Below, piece after piece: positions 5,527 to 8,218 of a stretch of DNA of 8,218 nt. The position numbers were made by a program, and so were the translations under genes. The notes under the pieces were generated by a model. That model was not told the origin of the DNA. It did not search any database and saw only the letters and a program-made list of their open reading frames with translations. Source of the DNA: Chloroflexia bacterium (GTDB lineage Bacteria; Chloroflexota; Chloroflexia; Thermomicrobiales; UBA6265); assembly GCA_013698495.1 (NCBI GenBank), contig JACCUV010000221.1, positions 1 through 8,218 of the forward strand. Reading direction: 5' to 3'. Numbering within the stretch: the stretch's first letter is position 1; each line of letters begins with the position of its first letter.

Positions 5527-7803
5527 CTACAACGACTCGGCGACCGGTTCGCGATGGTTCTGTCCCACCGCGGACCCCTGCCGATAGAACGTCGCAAAAA
5601 AACTCTGGGCGTCGAATGGACCCTCGCCATGACGAGGTTTGACTTCGCGGTACGAGCCATCAGGTCGCAACTCGCGCGCATTGACGGTGTCCTTCAGATA
5701 GCTCTGAAGCACCACCTGGCGCAAGTGCTCAACCAGTTCCGGCGACTCCACCGGAGCCACAACCTCCACCCGCCGGTCGAAGTTTCGTTCCATCACATCG
5801 GCGCTCCCGATGTACACCTTTGGCGCGTCGTTGTTGTGGAAGTAGTAGACGCGGCTGTGCTCAAGGAAGCGGCCGACAAGGCTAATCACCCGAATCGTCT
5901 CGCTGGCCCCGGCCACGCCCGGACGCAAGCAGCAAATGCCGCGCACGATAAGCTCGATCCTGACGCCAGCCTGGGAGGCGGTGTAGAGCGCCCGGATCGT
6001 GTCCCGATCGACCAGCGAGTTCATTTTGAGGATCAGGTGACCGTTCCCATGTTCACGATGAATCCGGGTCTCTTCGAGGATCGCGGCAATCACTTTTTGC
6101 CGCATTTCGCCCGGCGCGATCCAGAGCGACTTGTACTCCACATGGGGGGCGAAACCGGTGAGCACATTGAAGAGTTGAGACACATCGGCGGCAATATCTT
6201 CGCGCGACGTGAGCAGACCGATATCTTCGTACACCCTGGCTGTGTTGGCGTTGTAGTTGCCGGTGGAAACATGAACGTATCGCCGCAGACCGTCCGCTTC
6301 CCGGCGCACGACCAATGTCAGCTTGCAATGCGTTTTGAGCCCCGGTAGACCGTAGGCGACATGCACCCCGGCTTTCTCGAGGGTTTGCGCCCACGAGATG
6401 TTGTTCTCTTCGTCGAAACGGGCCTTGAGTTCGACGAGTACCGCGACTTGGGTGTCGTCGTCGCGGGCGTGTGTCAAGGCGGGTATCAGCGGCGAGTCCT
6501 TGCCGAGTCGATACAACGTTTGCTTGATCGCCACCACATCGACATCGGTCGACGCCGCCCTGATGAAATCGGCGACGGTGTTGAACGATTGATAGGGCAT
6601 GTGAAGCAAGACATCCTGCTCTCGCAGGATAGCGAAGATGTCCGGGTGGTCGGCGCCCGGAACGAGCGGAAGCACATGATCCGGTGGAAACATCGGAGAC
6701 TGATGGAGGGGCGGATCCTTGAGATCGGCACGATCCAGTTTGACCAGTTCGAAGAGATTGTCGATGCAGAGCGGACCATCGATCACGTAAAGGTCCCGTG
6801 ACGTGGCGTGAACCTGATTAAGCAGCCAGTCCCGCACTGCCGGGGGCATTGACGTGTCGATATCGAGCCGCACAACCGTGCCAAACGGACGTTGGGCGAG
6901 GGTTTCGCGCATGATCTCCAGCATATTTGCCGAGTCGTCTTCGTCTTCGTCGGGTTCGACGTCCGAATCGCGAATGAGGTGGAAGGGGTACGATGCGACC
7001 ACCTTGCTTCCTGGAAATAGTCGATCCAGATGCGCGGCGATCACTTCCTCGATCCACGCAAATCGCACGGTAGCAGATTCAGCCCATTGATCCGGGGAGG
7101 CCAACACGGCGCCAGTGAGCGCCCTATCACTCTTCGGAATCGGGATCAGGCGCGGCAACAGCGCCGGAATCTTGACACGCGCGAATCGGGCATTGCCATC
7201 GCTGCGCAGGACCACGATCAGGTTCAGGCTGTCGTTGGAAATGTGTGGGAAGCGCCGGCCACGGTCCACGGCTTGCGGGGTGAGCACCGGGAACACCTCC
7301 CGGTCGAAGACTTCGGCCAGGGCGGATCGATCCTTGCGGCCGAGGTCGCGGTAGGGCACGATCGCGATTCCCTGATCCGCGAGTTCCGGGATCAGGTCAG
7401 TCGTCACCAGACGCGAGTGCTCCGAACTCAGCTTCTGGGAAAGTTTCTGGATCGCGGTCAGTTGTTGAATCGAGGTCCGACCGTCGAGACCGACTTCAAC
7501 GATGCCGGCGGTGACTTTGCGCTTGACTCCGGCGACCCGAATCATGAAGAACTCATCGAGGTTCGCCGCAAAAATCGCCGCGAACTTGACGCGCTCGAGC
7601 AATGGCGTCGAGGCTTCCGAGACTTCTTCCAGCACACGGCGGTTGAATTGCAGCCAACTCAACTCACGATTCAGGTACAGATCCGGCGCGAGTTCCACCA
7701 AGCCAATGGCGTCAGCCGGTTCACGACCGTTGGGCGGCGCGTCTGGGACCGACTCGATGGTTGCGGGTACGTACTCGCCTTTCCTCGTTCTGACTTTGCT
7801 CAT
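5527..7803 (-). CDS. ppk1: polyphosphate kinase 1
   Basis: Ppk1 reversibly transfers the terminal phosphate of ATP to a growing inorganic polyphosphate chain through a phosphohistidine. The 758-residue protein shows the full family layout. The N domain opens with YLNRELSWLQFNRRVLEE (about 43-60), then NLDEFFMIRV (81-90). The catalytic half contains VDVVAIKQTLYR (421-432), the ELKARFDEENNI segment (459-469), KTHCK (H492), HVSTGNYN (511-518), LILKMNSLVD (590-599) and FLEHSRVYYFHN (H649). H492, H511 and H649 keep the exact spacing of E. coli H435 (phosphorylated), H454 and H592. It is about 70 residues longer than the E. coli enzyme, owing to an N-terminal leader, an acidic insert DEPDEDEDD-like at about 281-290 and a C-terminal tail. 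ATG 7803 is preceded by AGGAGAG (7817-7823) at a rather long 13-base spacing; no better start is visible. The next gene begins 57 bases downstream on the same strand. Confidence 0.97.
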   Translation of the reverse strand: MSKVRTRKGEYVPATIESVPDAPPNGREPADAIGLVELAPDLYLNRELSWLQFNRRVLEEVSEASTPLLERVKFAAIFAANLDEFFMIRVAGVKRKVTAGIVEVGLDGRTSIQQLTAIQKLSQKLSSEHSRLVTTDLIPELADQGIAIVPYRDLGRKDRSALAEVFDREVFPVLTPQAVDRGRRFPHISNDSLNLIVVLRSDGNARFARVKIPALLPRLIPIPKSDRALTGAVLASPDQWAESATVRFAWIEEVIAAHLDRLFPGSKVVASYPFHLIRDSDVEPDEDEDDSANMLEIMRETLAQRPFGTVVRLDIDTSMPPAVRDWLLNQVHATSRDLYVIDGPLCIDNLFELVKLDRADLKDPPLHQSPMFPPDHVLPLVPGADHPDIFAILREQDVLLHMPYQSFNTVADFIRAASTDVDVVAIKQTLYRLGKDSPLIPALTHARDDDTQVAVLVELKARFDEENNISWAQTLEKAGVHVAYGLPGLKTHCKLTLVVRREADGLRRYVHVSTGNYNANTARVYEDIGLLTSREDIAADVSQLFNVLTGFAPHVEYKSLWIAPGEMRQKVIAAILEETRIHREHGNGHLILKMNSLVDRDTIRALYTASQAGVRIELIVRGICCLRPGVAGASETIRVISLVGRFLEHSRVYYFHNNDAPKVYIGSADVMERNFDRRVEVVAPVESPELVEHLRQVVLQSYLKDTVNARELRPDGSYREVKPRHGEGPFDAQSFFATFYRQGSAVGQNHREPVAESL

Positions 7804-7885
7804 GATGGCGGATGTACTCTCCTGGCTTCGGACCGGCGACGTCGACTCGGCATGCAGTCTTGTGCCTCCGCGATTGGACTCTTAC

Positions 7886-7937
7886 ATTTCCCACTATACG
7901 GGACAAACGGCGCAATTCGAGACCCGATGTGGGAAAT
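7886..7937. repeat. long inverted repeat overlapping candidate -10 elements
   Basis: ATTTCCCAC (7886-7894) pairs perfectly with GTGGGAAAT (7929-7937), and after a small internal loop (TATA against AT) CGGG (7899-7902) pairs with CCCG (7923-7926). This makes 13 pairs around a 20-base loop. The left arm contains the possible -10 hexamers of both divergent promoters. It may be an operator, a leader-RNA hairpin or a remnant of a small mobile repeat. No T-tract follows it, which argues against an intrinsic terminator. Confidence 0.6.
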
Positions 7938-8009
7938 AGCGCCTGCAACGAAGAGGTAATGGCGACTGTGCCACAATGGCGAATGTCCGGATTCAATCGA
8001 ATTCATTCA

Positions 8010-8019
8010 CCCGTACGGG
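8010..8019. repeat. palindrome overlapping the pyruvate kinase ribosome site
   Basis: CCCGTACGGG is a perfect 10-base palindrome whose right half supplies most of the GGGGA (8017-8021) Shine-Dalgarno six bases before ATG 8028. It is too tight to form a stable hairpin by itself. Confidence 0.35.
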
Positions 8020-8027
8020 GAACAAGC

Positions 8028-8218
8028 ATGAATGTCAACGCCGCCAGGCATCCGCTCACCAAGATCGTCGCCACCGTCGGTCCCGCATCTGAGGACCCTG
8101 CGACGATCGAAGCAATGATTCGGGCAGGCGTCAGCACGTTTCGGCTCAATTTCTCCCACGGTGAACACGAACGCCACGCCGAGGTCTACAACACGATTCG
8201 CGACGTGGCCGCGCGACT
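8028..8218 (+). CDS. pyk: pyruvate kinase, N-terminal part (cut by window end)
   Basis: The frame from ATG 8028 stays open to the window edge, giving 63 complete codons. Near the N-terminus it has TKIVATVGPAS (11-21), the first barrel strand of pyruvate kinase, and then FRLNFSHGEH (38-47), in which R39, N41 and S43 correspond to residues that bind phosphoenolpyruvate and the monovalent cation. The enzyme converts phosphoenolpyruvate and ADP to pyruvate and ATP in the last step of glycolysis. GGGGA at 8017-8021 is a well-spaced ribosome site. The gene is divergent from ppk1. Only the first strands of the A domain are visible, so completeness and allosteric domains cannot be judged. Confidence 0.93.
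   Translation, partial: MNVNAARHPLTKIVATVGPASEDPATIEAMIRAGVSTFRLNFSHGEHERHAEVYNTIRDVAAR

Larger units (their letters stand above)
7804..8027. promoter_or_regulatory. divergent regulatory region between ppk1 and pyruvate kinase
   Basis: These 224 bases should contain promoters for both neighbours. A plus-strand candidate is TTGTGC (7860-7865), a 17-base spacer, then TACATT (7883-7888); another is TTGGAC (7874-7879), 15 bases, then TATACG (7895-7900). On the minus strand TATAGT (7898-7893) is a good -10 element with no convincing -35. An 8-base direct repeat AATGGCGA occurs at 7958-7965 and 7975-7982. A hairpin at 7886-7937 sits in the middle. None of these promoters is strong enough to be certain. 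Confidence 0.5.

Noticed and set aside
5134..6348. Long plus-strand open frame (404 codons) opposite ppk1 and the RraA-like gene
   Set aside because: It is antisense to strongly supported genes, has no recognisable motif or ribosome site and is explained by high-GC codon bias.
7886..7937. Intrinsic terminator interpretation of the hairpin
   Set aside because: No T-run follows on either strand and both flanking genes point away from it.
7030..7959. Plus-strand open frame of 309 codons opposite the 5' part of ppk1
   Set aside because: Antisense to the conserved Ppk1 N domain and without domain signatures.

Overview
The window is GC-rich (about 60% by eye), tightly packed bacterial chromosome with a house-keeping or catabolic gene set and no sign of phage, plasmid, transposon or CRISPR. 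Short intergenic gaps, GTG starts and G-rich Shine-Dalgarno sites fit a high-GC Gram-positive-like or Chloroflexota lineage (for example Thermomicrobia). That placement is an inference from gene content and style; no rRNA or marker gene is present to fix it.

Layout, left to right. Bases 1-117 hold an open frame that may be the 3' end of an upstream gene, with a faint resemblance to RadC. Plus-strand genes follow: an ABC-F ATPase (111-1751) and a galactonate-dehydratase-like enolase-superfamily enzyme (1808-2968). A 355-base convergent gap (2969-3323) has no gene, but it carries six copies of a GAATAATGCAGA-like motif in three pairs and several small inverted repeats. The minus strand then carries three genes in the same direction, read right to left: polyphosphate kinase ppk1 (7803-5527), an RraA/HMG-aldolase-like protein (5469-4654) and a mannonate-dehydratase-subgroup enolase-superfamily enzyme (4631-3324). 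Gaps of 57 and 22 bases suggest co-transcription of at least the last two. A 224-base divergent region (7804-8027) with a strong hairpin separates ppk1 from the 5' end of a pyruvate kinase gene (8028 to the window edge).

How the genes may work together. Two acid-sugar dehydratases of the enolase superfamily produce 2-keto-3-deoxy sugar acids in characterised relatives. RraA-fold class II aldolases cleave 2-oxo acids to release pyruvate. Side by side they suggest a small non-phosphorylated sugar-acid catabolic module yielding pyruvate. Ppk1 and pyruvate kinase belong to phosphate and energy metabolism, and their nearness may be coincidental. The ABC-F protein acts on ribosomes and is functionally unrelated. 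I found no clear novel system; the points most worth checking are the intergenic motif array, the divergent-promoter hairpin, and the substrate of the dehydratase/aldolase pair.
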